Origin: CAISDA01 sp050258555
GTDB taxonomy: Bacteria; Bacteroidota; Ignavibacteria; UBA10030; UBA8401
Length of the DNA stretch: 64,000 nt
Reading direction: 5' to 3'
Assembly: GCA_050258555.1 (NCBI GenBank)
Contig: JBLMZA010000046.1
Coordinates: 1-64,000 of the forward strand
Part shown: piece after piece, positions 17,410 to 25,670 of the stretch
Numbering within the stretch: position 1 is the stretch's first letter
Layout: each line of letters opens with the position of its first letter
Position numbers and translations under genes: made by a program
Notes under the pieces: model-generated
Database searches by the model: none
Seen by the model: the letters and a program-made list of their open reading frames with translations, nothing else
Told to the model about the DNA's origin: nothing

Positions 17410-18330
17410 ATGGTGCAGCAGTATGATCTCGGTCTCGCATGGAACTGGGAATTCGACCAGGCATTCATCTTCGGTCTTGAAGCGGAATGCCGGCGAACGG
17501 GACTGACTACGTACCGCATCGAGCCGCACAATCTGTCCGAATCGCTCCGCCTGATGCGCTCCGGGAAACTGGCCTTCCGCACGTTTCTGGACCGCGCATC
17601 GGACGGAGAGGAATTTTTCCTGCCGCTCGAGCGGTTCCTGACGCGCTCCGAGACGCATATGTTCAATCCGTACGAGGCCATCGAGCGGGCGAAGGACAAA
17701 GCGACGATGCATCTGGAACTGATGACGGCCGGCATCAACGTTCCCTATACGATCATCATCTCGCCCTATTCGAAGAAGAAGGAAATCGAGCTCAGCCTGT
17801 CCGAACTGGCGCAGCTGGGCAGGCCGTTCATCATCAAGCCCGCCAACACCACCGGCGGCGGCATCGGCGTGATCATGGGCGCAGAGACGCTGAAGGAGGT
17901 CATCGAATCGCGGCAGCATCACAAGGGCGACAAGTACCTGCTGCAGGAAACGGTGGTGCCGGCGACGCTGCAGGCAAACACGGGATGGTTCCGCGTCTTT
18001 TACGCATTCGGCGAGACGCTGCTGTGCTGGTGGGACACCGTCACACACATCTATCGCGCCGTCACCGAGCACGAAGAATATCTCTTCGGACTCCGAAAGC
18101 TGCATGAGATCGCCACAACCATACACATGGTCTGCGGCCTCGATTTCTTTTCAACCGAGATCGCCGTCACGCGCGACGGCCGGTTCGTGACGGTCGATTA
18201 CGTGAACGAGATCTGCGACATGCGCGCACAGTCGCAGCACGTCGACGGCGTGCCGGACGGCATCATCGCCGTCATACAGCGCGCATGCGCCCGCGCAGCA
18301 AAACATTGGCTCGAGTCGGGTCATGCTTGA
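17410..18330 (+). CDS. ATP-grasp family ligase of unknown substrate
   Basis: 306 residues. The ATP-grasp fold is indicated by a KDKATMHLEL helix, RPFIIKPANTTGGGIGV (phosphate-binding lysine and glycine loop at about 138-154), KYLLQETVV (adenine-binding strand) and VTVDYVNEICDMR (metal-binding Glu/Asn region near 275). The N-terminal 85 residues resemble the substrate-side domain of RimK/GshB-like enzymes. It has no signal peptide and so acts in the cytoplasm. It follows nagB by 26 bp. ATP-grasp enzymes join a carboxylate to an amine or thiol; the substrate here cannot be read from sequence. Candidates are an amino-acid ligase or a peptide or amino-sugar modifier. Confidence 0.8.
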   Translation: MVQQYDLGLAWNWEFDQAFIFGLEAECRRTGLTTYRIEPHNLSESLRLMRSGKLAFRTFLDRASDGEEFFLPLERFLTRSETHMFNPYEAIERAKDKATMHLELMTAGINVPYTIIISPYSKKKEIELSLSELAQLGRPFIIKPANTTGGGIGVIMGAETLKEVIESRQHHKGDKYLLQETVVPATLQANTGWFRVFYAFGETLLCWWDTVTHIYRAVTEHEEYLFGLRKLHEIATTIHMVCGLDFFSTEIAVTRDGRFVTVDYVNEICDMRAQSQHVDGVPDGIIAVIQRACARAAKHWLESGHA

Positions 18331-18407
18331 CTTTCACTCATGCCTTTGATACATTCCATCGCACATTCTTTGCATGATCCATTCCGAAAATCGATGAAGG
18401 AGATACT

Positions 18408-19130
18408 ATGAACTTACGCATTTCTGCTGTTCTTTCGGTCCTTGTTCCCTTCGCTGCGGCCCTGCTGGCGGCAGGATGCACAGCCGCCGGCGATCTGACC
18501 GAAGAAGAGCAGGCAGTGCCGGCGAAAGACACTGTGGCTGTCAGTCAGCCGGGTCCTTCGCGCGACGAACTGCAGCAGGAACTGGATGCCCTCAAGACGG
18601 AAAATATACAGCTGAAAGCGCAGTTAACCGAGGCCGAAAAAACCAAACGCGAACTTCTTTCGAAGGCATCGGACCTCGAAGCCTCGATCGCCGCGCGAGA
18701 ACAGGCGCTGCGCGCCGAGCCGAAAGCGCCCGCAAAGAGGTCTTACGAAGGCGTGACATCGCCCGAAGCCCTTCGCACGTACGAAGCGGCCGTCGCGCTG
18801 GTGAAGCAGGACAAATTCCAGGAGGCCATTCCGAAGTTCGAAGAACTTTTGAACGGCGCGGTCAAAGAAGACTACGCGCCGAACTGCCGGCACTGGCTCG
18901 GGCTCGCCTATTACGGGCTCAGAAACTATAAAGCGGCGCTCGAGCAGTTCAACGAAGTGTTTTCGTTCAAGTATTCGACGAAGAAGGACGACGCACAGAT
19001 GATGATTGCCCAGTGCTACGAGAAGATGGGCGAGAAGAAACAGGCGAAAGCCGAATACCGGAAGCTGGTGAAGACCTATCCGACCAGCGAATACGTCAAC
19101 CGCGCAAAGAAGAAAGCGCGCCAATTATAA
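18408..19130 (+). CDS. TPR lipoprotein resembling CpoB/YbgF
   Basis: 240 residues with a strong ribosome-binding site (GGAG). A lipobox (LLAAGC, Cys near residue 24) predicts a lipoprotein. Residues about 48-100 are a charged coiled coil (LQQELDALKTENIQLKAQL). The C-terminal half has TPR repeats (YEAAVALVKQDKFQEAIPKFEEL, YYGLRNYKAALEQFNEV, QCYEKMGEKKQAKAEYRKLV). The layout of coiled coil then TPR matches CpoB/YbgF, a periplasmic partner of Tol-Pal and peptidoglycan synthases. No tol or pal genes are nearby, so the role is by analogy. Confidence 0.8.
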   Translation: MNLRISAVLSVLVPFAAALLAAGCTAAGDLTEEEQAVPAKDTVAVSQPGPSRDELQQELDALKTENIQLKAQLTEAEKTKRELLSKASDLEASIAAREQALRAEPKAPAKRSYEGVTSPEALRTYEAAVALVKQDKFQEAIPKFEELLNGAVKEDYAPNCRHWLGLAYYGLRNYKAALEQFNEVFSFKYSTKKDDAQMMIAQCYEKMGEKKQAKAEYRKLVKTYPTSEYVNRAKKKARQL

Positions 19131-19164
19131 TTCACTCACAACAGAAAGCGAAGCGTACAGAATT

Positions 19165-20433
19165 ATGCCGGCAACAATCATAGTCGGGGCCCAGTGGGGC
19201 GACGAGGGCAAGGGAAAGATCGTGGACATGCTCAGCGAGGAAATCGACATCGTCGCTCGCTATCAGGGCGGCGCCAACGCCGGGCACACCGTCGTTATCG
19301 GCGACAAGGAATACGTGCTGCACCTCATCCCCTCGGGCATTTTCCACAAGCATGTACAGTGCGTGATCGGCAACGGCGTCGTGATCGATCCCGTGGCGCT
19401 CATGGACGAAATCGCGATGATCAAATCGTTCGGCATCAAAATCGACGGTCGGCTCTTCATCAGCCACAACGCGCATCTGATCATGCCCTATCACAAAATG
19501 CTCGATGCCATCCGCGAGCAGGGCGCTCAGAAGATCGGAACGACCGGCCGCGGCATCGGCCCGGCCTACATCGACAAGTATATGCGCACGGGCATCCGCG
19601 TCGTCGATCTGCTCAACCGGAAGACGCTCGCCGACAAGCTCAAGGCCAACATCGAAGAGAAGAACCAGCTGCTGAGCAAAATCTACGGCTCGGTCGAGAT
19701 CGACGTGGACAAGATCATCGCCGAATACGAGAAATTCGACACGCAGATCGATCCGTTCGTCACCGATACATCCGCCTATCTGAACGGAGCGCTGAAGAGG
19801 AAGAAGCGCATCCTTGCCGAAGGCGCGCAGGGAGCCCTGCTCGATGTGGACCACGGCACCTATCCGTTCGTGACCTCCTCGAACCCGACAAGCGGCGGCG
19901 CCTGCACGGGTCTTGGCATCCCGCCCACGGCGGTCAAAAACATCATCGGCATCGTGAAGGCGTATTCGACGCGCGTGGGCAACGGTCCCTTCCCCACCGA
20001 GCTGAACGATGCGACGGGCGAGCGCCTGCGTTCGATCGGCGGCGAGTATGGCGCGACCACAGGCCGGCCCCGGCGCTGCGGGTGGCTCGACATCGTGAGC
20101 CTCAAATACTCGATCCAGGTCAACGGCATCAGCGAGATCGCGATGACGAAGCTCGATGTGCTCGACGAGTTCGACGAAATCCATGTGTGCACCGGCTATA
20201 CGGTCAACGGCAAGCCGCTCAAATCGTTCTCGGCCGATGTGGCCACGCTCGATGCGGTGACGCCGGTCTACAAGACCTTCAAAGGATGGAAAGCGCCGAT
20301 TTCCGGCGCCAAGAAGTTCAGGCAGCTCCCGAAGAATACGATCAAATATGTGGAAGCGATCGAGAAGCTCACGGGAACGAAGATCTCACTCGTGTCGGTC
20401 GGACCCCGGCGCGATCAGACGATTGTGCGGTAG
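19165..20433 (+). CDS. purA: Adenylosuccinate synthetase
   Basis: 422 residues (E. coli 432). Joins IMP and aspartate using GTP, the first committed step to AMP. The GTP-binding loop GDEGKGK is at 12-18, followed by NAGHTVV, the IMP-binding TTGRGIGP segment and LDVLDEFDEI near the end. All expected blocks are present and the length is normal. guaB, which acts at the same IMP branch point towards GMP, lies at 33592-35055. It is followed after 6 bp by a histidine kinase gene, an unusual but clear transcriptional neighbour. Confidence 0.97.
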   Translation: MPATIIVGAQWGDEGKGKIVDMLSEEIDIVARYQGGANAGHTVVIGDKEYVLHLIPSGIFHKHVQCVIGNGVVIDPVALMDEIAMIKSFGIKIDGRLFISHNAHLIMPYHKMLDAIREQGAQKIGTTGRGIGPAYIDKYMRTGIRVVDLLNRKTLADKLKANIEEKNQLLSKIYGSVEIDVDKIIAEYEKFDTQIDPFVTDTSAYLNGALKRKKRILAEGAQGALLDVDHGTYPFVTSSNPTSGGACTGLGIPPTAVKNIIGIVKAYSTRVGNGPFPTELNDATGERLRSIGGEYGATTGRPRRCGWLDIVSLKYSIQVNGISEIAMTKLDVLDEFDEIHVCTGYTVNGKPLKSFSADVATLDAVTPVYKTFKGWKAPISGAKKFRQLPKNTIKYVEAIEKLTGTKISLVSVGPRRDQTIVR

Positions 20434-20439
20434 GCTGCC

Positions 20440-21645
20440 ATGACGACAGTGCTGCTGAACGCGCGAAGCCCGAAATCGGGCGCGATCAAAATCGCGCTGC
20501 TCGTCACGGCTGTCTGCATCGCCATCGCCACGCTGCTCTACACGAACAATCTCGTCGGCAAGCTTCAGGAGAAGGAACACCGGGTGGCCCGCATGTACGC
20601 CAAAGGCCTTGAGTACGTCGCGGCCCCCGCCCCTGCCGGCGTCGATTACAGCTTCATCCTCGAACAGGTCATCCCGTCGATCGACTTCCCCATCGTGCTC
20701 ACGGACGCATCGGACACGGTTGCCGTCGGACTGCGCAATCTCCAGATCGATTCCACAGCCTCGAAGGAGGAAATCAACAGGACCATCCGCGGCATCATCG
20801 CCGAGATGGACCGCACCAACAAGCCCATCGTCGTGGCCTATCAGGACACGATCATTCTCAACTACATGCACTACGGCGAGTCGCCGCTCATCGTGCAGCT
20901 GCGTTGGCTGCCGTACGTCGAGTTCGGCATTGCCACGCTCTTCGTTCTCGTGGGATACATCGGCTTCAGCTACATCAAGCGCAGCGAACAGAGCAACATC
21001 TGGGTGGGCATGGCGCGCGAAACGGCGCATCAGCTCGGCACGCCGCTCTCGAGCCTGGCGGGATGGATCGAAGTGCTGAGAATGTATTCGGAATCGCATC
21101 CGAAGATGTACGAGACCGTGAACGACATGGAAAGCGATGTGAAGCGGCTCAACAAGGTCGCCGAGCGCTTTTCAAAGATCGGATCGAAGCCCGATCTGAA
21201 GGAAGAGAATATTCCCGCGGTGCTCCGTTCGGTGATCGCATATTTCGAGCGGCGCATTCCGCACATGGGCAAGCGCGTCAAGATCACGCTCGAGAGCGAT
21301 GAAGCGGTCACTGCGCTGATCAACCGCGAGCTGTTCGAATGGGTGATCGAGAATCTCGTGAAGAACGCGCTCGATGCGATGGAAGACGGCAAAGGCATGA
21401 TCACGCTCCGCGTCTGGCGCGTGATCGAAACAACGTTCGTCGACGTGATCGATACGGGGAAAGGCATCGACTCGAACATCCGCAAGGACATTTTCCGGCC
21501 CGGCTTCAGCACGAAGCGGCGCGGCTGGGGCCTGGGCCTCAGCCTCTCGAAGCGCATCATCGAATCGTACCACAACGGCAAGATCGTGCTCAAGGACAGC
21601 AAACCCGGCGTCGGCACGACATTCCGCATCACGCTGCGCGGATAG
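20440..21645 (+). CDS. Membrane sensor histidine kinase
   Basis: 401 residues. One transmembrane segment lies at about 16-36 and a second at about 160-182, framing a periplasmic loop of about 120 residues with no recognised sensor family. There is no obvious HAMP linker. The HisKA helix has the phospho-acceptor in RETAHQLGTPLSSLAGWIEV (His near 196). The ATPase part has the N box (NLVKNALDAMEDG), DTGKGI, and GWGLGLSLSKRI. The start lies 6 bp after purA, so it is probably co-transcribed. No response regulator is adjacent, so it is an orphan sensor in this window. Its stop codon sits in the loop of a hairpin at 21634-21654. Confidence 0.92.
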   Translation: MTTVLLNARSPKSGAIKIALLVTAVCIAIATLLYTNNLVGKLQEKEHRVARMYAKGLEYVAAPAPAGVDYSFILEQVIPSIDFPIVLTDASDTVAVGLRNLQIDSTASKEEINRTIRGIIAEMDRTNKPIVVAYQDTIILNYMHYGESPLIVQLRWLPYVEFGIATLFVLVGYIGFSYIKRSEQSNIWVGMARETAHQLGTPLSSLAGWIEVLRMYSESHPKMYETVNDMESDVKRLNKVAERFSKIGSKPDLKEENIPAVLRSVIAYFERRIPHMGKRVKITLESDEAVTALINRELFEWVIENLVKNALDAMEDGKGMITLRVWRVIETTFVDVIDTGKGIDSNIRKDIFRPGFSTKRRGWGLGLSLSKRIIESYHNGKIVLKDSKPGVGTTFRITLRG

Positions 21646-21654
21646 GCCGCGCAG
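21634..21654. terminator. Eight-bp hairpin spanning a stop codon between convergent genes
   Basis: CTGCGCGG (21634-21641) and CCGCGCAG (21647-21654) are perfectly complementary with a five-base loop that includes the TAG of the histidine kinase. It lies in the 23-bp gap before the convergent gene end at 21669. There is no T run on either side, so termination would be weak or Rho-assisted. Confidence 0.4.
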
Positions 21655-21668
21655 CACGCGCATTCCGC

Positions 21669-22166
21669 TTATTCCTCCGAAGGCAGTTTCGGCCTGAAGA
21701 GCGACCATCCGATCAGCCCTCCGAGCGCGGAGAAGAGCGCATTCGGTATCAGATACACGAAGATCGAGAAGAAGGCGCCGACCGGACTGATCCGCTGCTG
21801 CTTCGCCTCCTCGACCATCTGCTGAAACTCCGCAGGCATTTCCACGCGCATCTTCATGATGATGCGCTCCATCATTTCGATCGCCACGTTTCCGAAGACA
21901 AGCGAGACCGCCACGTTGATGGCGACAGCGGCAACCGAGGCAATGACGCCCGCCAGAAGTCCGACGCGCAGACAGTCGTTCATCGTCAATGGAGGCATCT
22001 CCGGACGGATCGAGCGCGCATACAGGAAGACGGCCAGCATGCCTCCGAAGATCACTCCCGCGCAGCAGAAACAGTTGATCAGGTTCAGGCCGGGCACGGC
22101 CCAGAACGCGGCGATGACCAGTCCGCCATACAGGGCCGGCATCAGTTTATCGGGTTTTGGTTCCAT
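21669..22166 (-). CDS. Small integral membrane protein, possibly DUF4199-like
   Basis: 165 residues from the ATG at 22166 (MEPKPDKLMPALYGG). Four hydrophobic segments are visible at about 9-30, 33-50, 67-92 and 125-150, with an amphipathic loop (MMERIIMKMRVEMPAEFQQM) between the third and fourth. This arrangement recalls DUF4199-type proteins of Bacteroidota, but I am not certain. The start overlaps the end of the upstream DUF2085-like gene by 20 bp, which implies translational coupling. Function unknown. Confidence 0.7.
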   Translation of the reverse strand: MEPKPDKLMPALYGGLVIAAFWAVPGLNLINCFCCAGVIFGGMLAVFLYARSIRPEMPPLTMNDCLRVGLLAGVIASVAAVAINVAVSLVFGNVAIEMMERIIMKMRVEMPAEFQQMVEEAKQQRISPVGAFFSIFVYLIPNALFSALGGLIGWSLFRPKLPSEE

Positions 22167-22644
22167 AGTGTGTGTGGAGAAGATGTGACAGGATCCGCGC
22201 GATGCAGTCCTGAAGCATGGGTGCAAGGATAAATGCGCTCAGCAGTCCGAACATGCCGCCGGTGACGAGGCGCGACGCCGTCGTACTCGGCGCGATTCCC
22301 GCCGCCGAGAGTGCGACATCAAGGATCATCCCGCCGGCGGCCGCAGCCCACAGCGTCCGCGCGCTGAACTTTTCCGTGAGCATTCTCCCTGCCGATGGAG
22401 ACAGGAGGACGCCGGCAAGGAAGGAAAAGTAAATCGCGCTGCACCGGATGCAGACCGGCAGCTTCAGTCCGAACAGATGAAACGAATGTGAATCCCATTG
22501 ATGGCAGACCGTTGAAGAGACCGCGTACATCACGGCGGCGCCCGTACGGAGAACCGCATTGGAAGAGCCGGCGGCAGCCGGGGCCGCAATGATGGCGCCG
22601 CACCAGCACGCCGCCGCACAGGCCAGGATCAGATTCGTTCGCAT
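22147..22644 (-). CDS. DUF2085-like membrane protein with CHQ and CxRC motifs
   Basis: 165 residues. Hydrophobic N-terminus, then VCHQWDSHSFHLF and PVCIRCSAIYF, the conserved Cys-His and Cys-x-x-Cys pair of DUF2085 proteins, which suggests a metal or redox site at the membrane face. Further membrane segments lie at about 70-85, 95-115 and 125-145. Biochemical role unknown. It is the first gene of a two-gene unit with the membrane protein at 21669-22166. Confidence 0.8.
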   Translation of the reverse strand: MRTNLILACAAACWCGAIIAAPAAAGSSNAVLRTGAAVMYAVSSTVCHQWDSHSFHLFGLKLPVCIRCSAIYFSFLAGVLLSPSAGRMLTEKFSARTLWAAAAGGMILDVALSAAGIAPSTTASRLVTGGMFGLLSAFILAPMLQDCIARILSHLLHTHYGTKTR

Positions 22645-22707
22645 ATGCGGGAGTTATAATACTCAGAAGGCAGGCCACAAAGCAAGGAAAATCTTCAGAA
22701 AATATTT

Positions 22708-23313
22708 TCAGAACACGAACTTGAAGCCCGCGTCGACAGGCACGTATCCACGGCGTTCTTCCTCGGCGAAGACTAAGATGTACTTTGCACCGACCGAGAA
22801 TGCGACCGTCGATGAGAGCGGAACGTCGAGACCCAGCCCCCAGGCGGCCCTGAATGCCGTTTCAGAGGATCCGGTTACGATATTGTTTCTGTCGGACGAG
22901 GAGACGGTCTGGTCGTTGATGCGCGTATGTGTCGCGCCGGCATCCATCGTGATATAGGGAAATGTCGAGACCACGCGCCCGAGCATGCGGTAGTTCAGGA
23001 ACACGGCAAAGGAAAACATGTCGAGCACGCCGCCCGACAGGCGCGTATCGGCAAGGACCGTGCCGTCGATGAGGTGGTTCTTCTTCAGGGGATTGCGCGC
23101 ATATTCCAGTCCTGCGCCGACGCTGATGCGCTGCGAGAGCGTAAATTCAAATCCCGTGCCGATGTGCGGCCCGCTCTTCCAGTTGTTGGCGTAGAGTTCC
23201 GGGGCATCGGGAAATCCAGCCCCGCCGCGCAGATAAATATCGAATCCGTAATTCTGCGCCGTGGCACAGGCTGTCACCGCCGCCAGCATTATCGCAAGAG
23301 AGAATAATTTCAT
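22708..23313 (-). CDS. Small outer-membrane beta-barrel protein
   Basis: About 201 residues with a signal peptide (MKLFSLAIMLAAVTACATAQ). The remainder is alternating strands with Gly and aromatic residues, ending in DAGFKFVF, a typical barrel C-terminus with terminal Phe. The size and pattern fit an 8-stranded OmpW/OmpX-like barrel. Cys in the signal peptide is not in a good lipobox context. An ATG two codons upstream (23319) is the alternative start. Its leader contains a strong terminator-like hairpin at 23416-23446. Confidence 0.78.
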   Translation of the reverse strand: MKLFSLAIMLAAVTACATAQNYGFDIYLRGGAGFPDAPELYANNWKSGPHIGTGFEFTLSQRISVGAGLEYARNPLKKNHLIDGTVLADTRLSGGVLDMFSFAVFLNYRMLGRVVSTFPYITMDAGATHTRINDQTVSSSDRNNIVTGSSETAFRAAWGLGLDVPLSSTVAFSVGAKYILVFAEEERRGYVPVDAGFKFVF

Positions 23314-23415
23314 GACCATCTTTCATTTTTTTCGGGACGGAGGGTTACTTTGTTGAACAATCTTTCCTCGTGCAGCGTTCGTTTTCTGGGACAGGTGCCG
23401 GGAAAGGAAACGGAC

Positions 23416-23446
23416 AAAAAAAACGGGCTCTCACAGTGGAACCCGT
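23416..23446 (-). terminator. Strong intrinsic terminator upstream of the small barrel gene
   Basis: On the minus strand ACGGGTTC pairs with GAGCCCGT around an eight-base loop (counting one G-T pair), followed by eight T. It lies about 100 bp upstream of the ATG of the gene at 22708-23313, and no minus-strand gene lies upstream of it. It is either an attenuator in the leader or the end of an unseen small RNA. Confidence 0.65.
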
Positions 23447-23595
23447 CCTTCAATATACGAAGCACGAATGAAGAATGACAGCCCTTCCGTTCGACAATTT
23501 TTTCGGAACGCGCCGGTTGCATCAGGAAAAATTTCTTCGTAAAATGAACAATTCTTTTTTGTAATTCACTTTAGCCGGAACAGATCGGACGCCAT

Positions 23596-24363
23596 ATGAA
23601 ACGCTCTACGACTCTTGCTCTCCTTGCGGCACTCATCCTTTCCGCCCCATCGCTTCTGCAGGCGCAGTCGAAAGACAAGCTCATCGATGAAGGCGACCAT
23701 TATTCCACCGTCACATTCGAAAATCAGAAGGCGTTGGACAAATATCTTCAGGCCGACAAGATCGCTCCGCATAATTACGAAATTCTCTGGCGCATCAGCC
23801 GCTCGTATGTCGATATCGGCGAGCACAAGCCGGGATCGACCGATCAGGAGAAAGCGGTGCAGCTCGAATACTATCAGAAAGCCCTCCAGTCGGCCGACGA
23901 AGCCATCAAGGCCAATCCGAACGGATCGATGGGCTATCTGCGACGGGCGATCGCCAACGGACGCGTGGCGCTGTTCAAAGGCATCTGGACGGCGATGGAC
24001 CTCGTGAAGCAGGTGAAAGCCGACTGCGAGAAGGCCATCGCGCTCGATGCGAAGAATGCGAGCGCCTACTACATCCTTGCGCGGACGCATGCGAAGCTCT
24101 GCGAGAAATCGAAGATCGTGCGCTGGCCGCTCGGGCTCGGCTGGGCAAACCGCGATGAAGCCTCCGCCCTCTACGAGAAGGCGATCGCGCTGCGTCCGTC
24201 GTTCATCATGTACAGGGTCGATGCGGCAAAGAACTACATCGAGAACGGCGACGAAGAGAAAGCGAAGGCCGAGCTTGTCAAGGCCGCCTCGCTTCCGAAG
24301 GAGGATGAGGATGACGACGCGCTCAAGCGCGAAGCCAGAGAGCTGCTGCAGAAATTACAGTAA
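23596..24363 (+). CDS. Secreted TPR protein resembling the eukaryotic RMDN family
   Basis: 255 residues with a signal peptide (MKRSTTLALLAALILSAPS, cut after LQA-Q). The body is helical TPR-like. Segments line up by eye with RMDN (regulator of microtubule dynamics) proteins: EILWRISRSYVDIGE with the family LLWRLARA block, CEKAIALDAKNASAYYI with the FEKAIELNPKDAT block, YEKAIALRPSF and the closing DEDDDALKREARELLQKL. The TPR domain of human RMDN3 (PTPIP51) is known to bind phospholipids. Here it is periplasmic and followed by FadL-type channel and esterase genes, which makes a lipid role attractive but unproven. Otherwise it is a generic periplasmic TPR protein. Confidence 0.8.
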   Translation: MKRSTTLALLAALILSAPSLLQAQSKDKLIDEGDHYSTVTFENQKALDKYLQADKIAPHNYEILWRISRSYVDIGEHKPGSTDQEKAVQLEYYQKALQSADEAIKANPNGSMGYLRRAIANGRVALFKGIWTAMDLVKQVKADCEKAIALDAKNASAYYILARTHAKLCEKSKIVRWPLGLGWANRDEASALYEKAIALRPSFIMYRVDAAKNYIENGDEEKAKAELVKAASLPKEDEDDDALKREARELLQKLQ

Positions 24364-24403
24364 CAAAAAACACTCAACACCTGAACATATCATGGAGGTT
24401 ACT

Positions 24404-25651
24404 TTGAACAAGAAACGTACGATGTTGGGAGGCATGGCGCTGCTTCTGCTTGTGTCCGCCGGATCGCTCTTTGCAGGCGGATTCCAACTGAATGAAGCCG
24501 GCGCCCGCGCAATGGCGCAGGCCGATGCGTTCGCTGCCCGCGCTACGGATGCCTCGGCCATTTATTTCAATCCCGCCGGACTTGCATTCCAGCCCGGTCA
24601 TTCCATCCTGCTCGGCTCGACCGTCATCGCGCCTGCTGTGACGTTTTACGGCCCCGTGCGCGATGCGAACGATCCCGCCATCAAGAACGAATCGAAGCTC
24701 AACAACCAGGTCTTCACACCGCTGAATCTGTATGCGAAATTCCAGATCACGGACAATCTGCATGCCGGCGTCGGATTGAACAATGCCTATGGACTCGGCA
24801 CCGAATGGCCTTCCGACTGGGTCGGACGTTTCATCACGCAGAAAATCGATCTGAAGACATTCTTCATCACGCCGACGGTCGCCTATCGCATCACCGACCG
24901 GCTCGCCGTTGGCGCAGGCTTCAACTATGTGTTCGGCAGCGTGCTCATCAAGCGCGCAGTCAGCATCACATCGGTCAATGTCCCCGAATCGCCCGTCGTC
25001 TCGATCGATATGACGGCGAAGAACGGATACGGATGGAACGTGGGCGCGCGCTATCGCCTTACGAACGACATCTCCATCGGCGCTTCCTACCGCAGCGAAG
25101 TGAAAATCGATGCCAAAGGCACGGCAGCCTTCTCGCCGAACTATGCTCCGCTCGGGCTTCCGGGCGGTGATGCATCGGCATCCCTCGCGCTTCCCGCCAC
25201 GGGCTTCGCCGGCATTTCGTACCGCGTCGCCAAAAATCTCGAGCTGGAAGCCGACTACCAGTACATCGGATGGTCGTCCTACGACACGCTGGCAATCGAC
25301 TTTGCGGCCAATCCCGCCGCACGCAGCGCCCAGCCCAAGCTCTACAACGACACGTATATTCTGCGCTTCGGTGGCGAATACACCTGGAACGACTGGCAGT
25401 TCCGCGCCGGCTATTATTTCGACCATACGCCGGTGCCGACCAAATACCTCGAGCCGCTGCTGCCCGATTCGGACCGTCACGGATTCAACATCGGTGCGGG
25501 ATATCAGATCACGAACAATCTCCGCGCCGATATTTCCTATCTCTTCATCAAAGGAATGGAACGCAAAGCGGAAAACACTGAGACGAATTTCAACGGCACG
25601 TATCACTCGTACGTGAATCTTCTCGGCCTGAATATCGGATATAATTTCTAA
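24404..25651 (+). CDS. FadL/TodX-type outer-membrane transport protein
   Basis: About 415 residues. The start chosen is TTG at 24404 because GGAGG sits five bases upstream and gives a neat signal peptide (NKKRTMLGGMALLLLVSAGS). An ATG at 24392 lies in front of that site and has no ribosome-binding site of its own. The mature protein opens with GGFQLNEAGARAMAQADAF and DASAIYFNPAGLA, the diagnostic N-terminal hatch of FadL-type channels for fatty acids or other hydrophobic compounds. The rest is barrel strands, and it ends NIGYNF. Lies 40 bp after the RMDN-like gene and 19 bp before the esterase gene. Confidence 0.92.
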   Translation: MNKKRTMLGGMALLLLVSAGSLFAGGFQLNEAGARAMAQADAFAARATDASAIYFNPAGLAFQPGHSILLGSTVIAPAVTFYGPVRDANDPAIKNESKLNNQVFTPLNLYAKFQITDNLHAGVGLNNAYGLGTEWPSDWVGRFITQKIDLKTFFITPTVAYRITDRLAVGAGFNYVFGSVLIKRAVSITSVNVPESPVVSIDMTAKNGYGWNVGARYRLTNDISIGASYRSEVKIDAKGTAAFSPNYAPLGLPGGDASASLALPATGFAGISYRVAKNLELEADYQYIGWSSYDTLAIDFAANPAARSAQPKLYNDTYILRFGGEYTWNDWQFRAGYYFDHTPVPTKYLEPLLPDSDRHGFNIGAGYQITNNLRADISYLFIKGMERKAENTETNFNGTYHSYVNLLGLNIGYNF

Positions 25652-25670
25652 TATCAATTTGGAGATCAAC

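Noticed and set aside
19194..20612. 472-codon plus-strand frame overlapping purA
   Set aside because: Arg-rich shadow in another frame of purA and the kinase gene. purA has every family motif.
24047..24391. Upstream extension of the FadL-type frame
   Set aside because: The extension lies inside the RMDN-like gene in another frame, is Arg/Ser-rich, and would hide the signal peptide.
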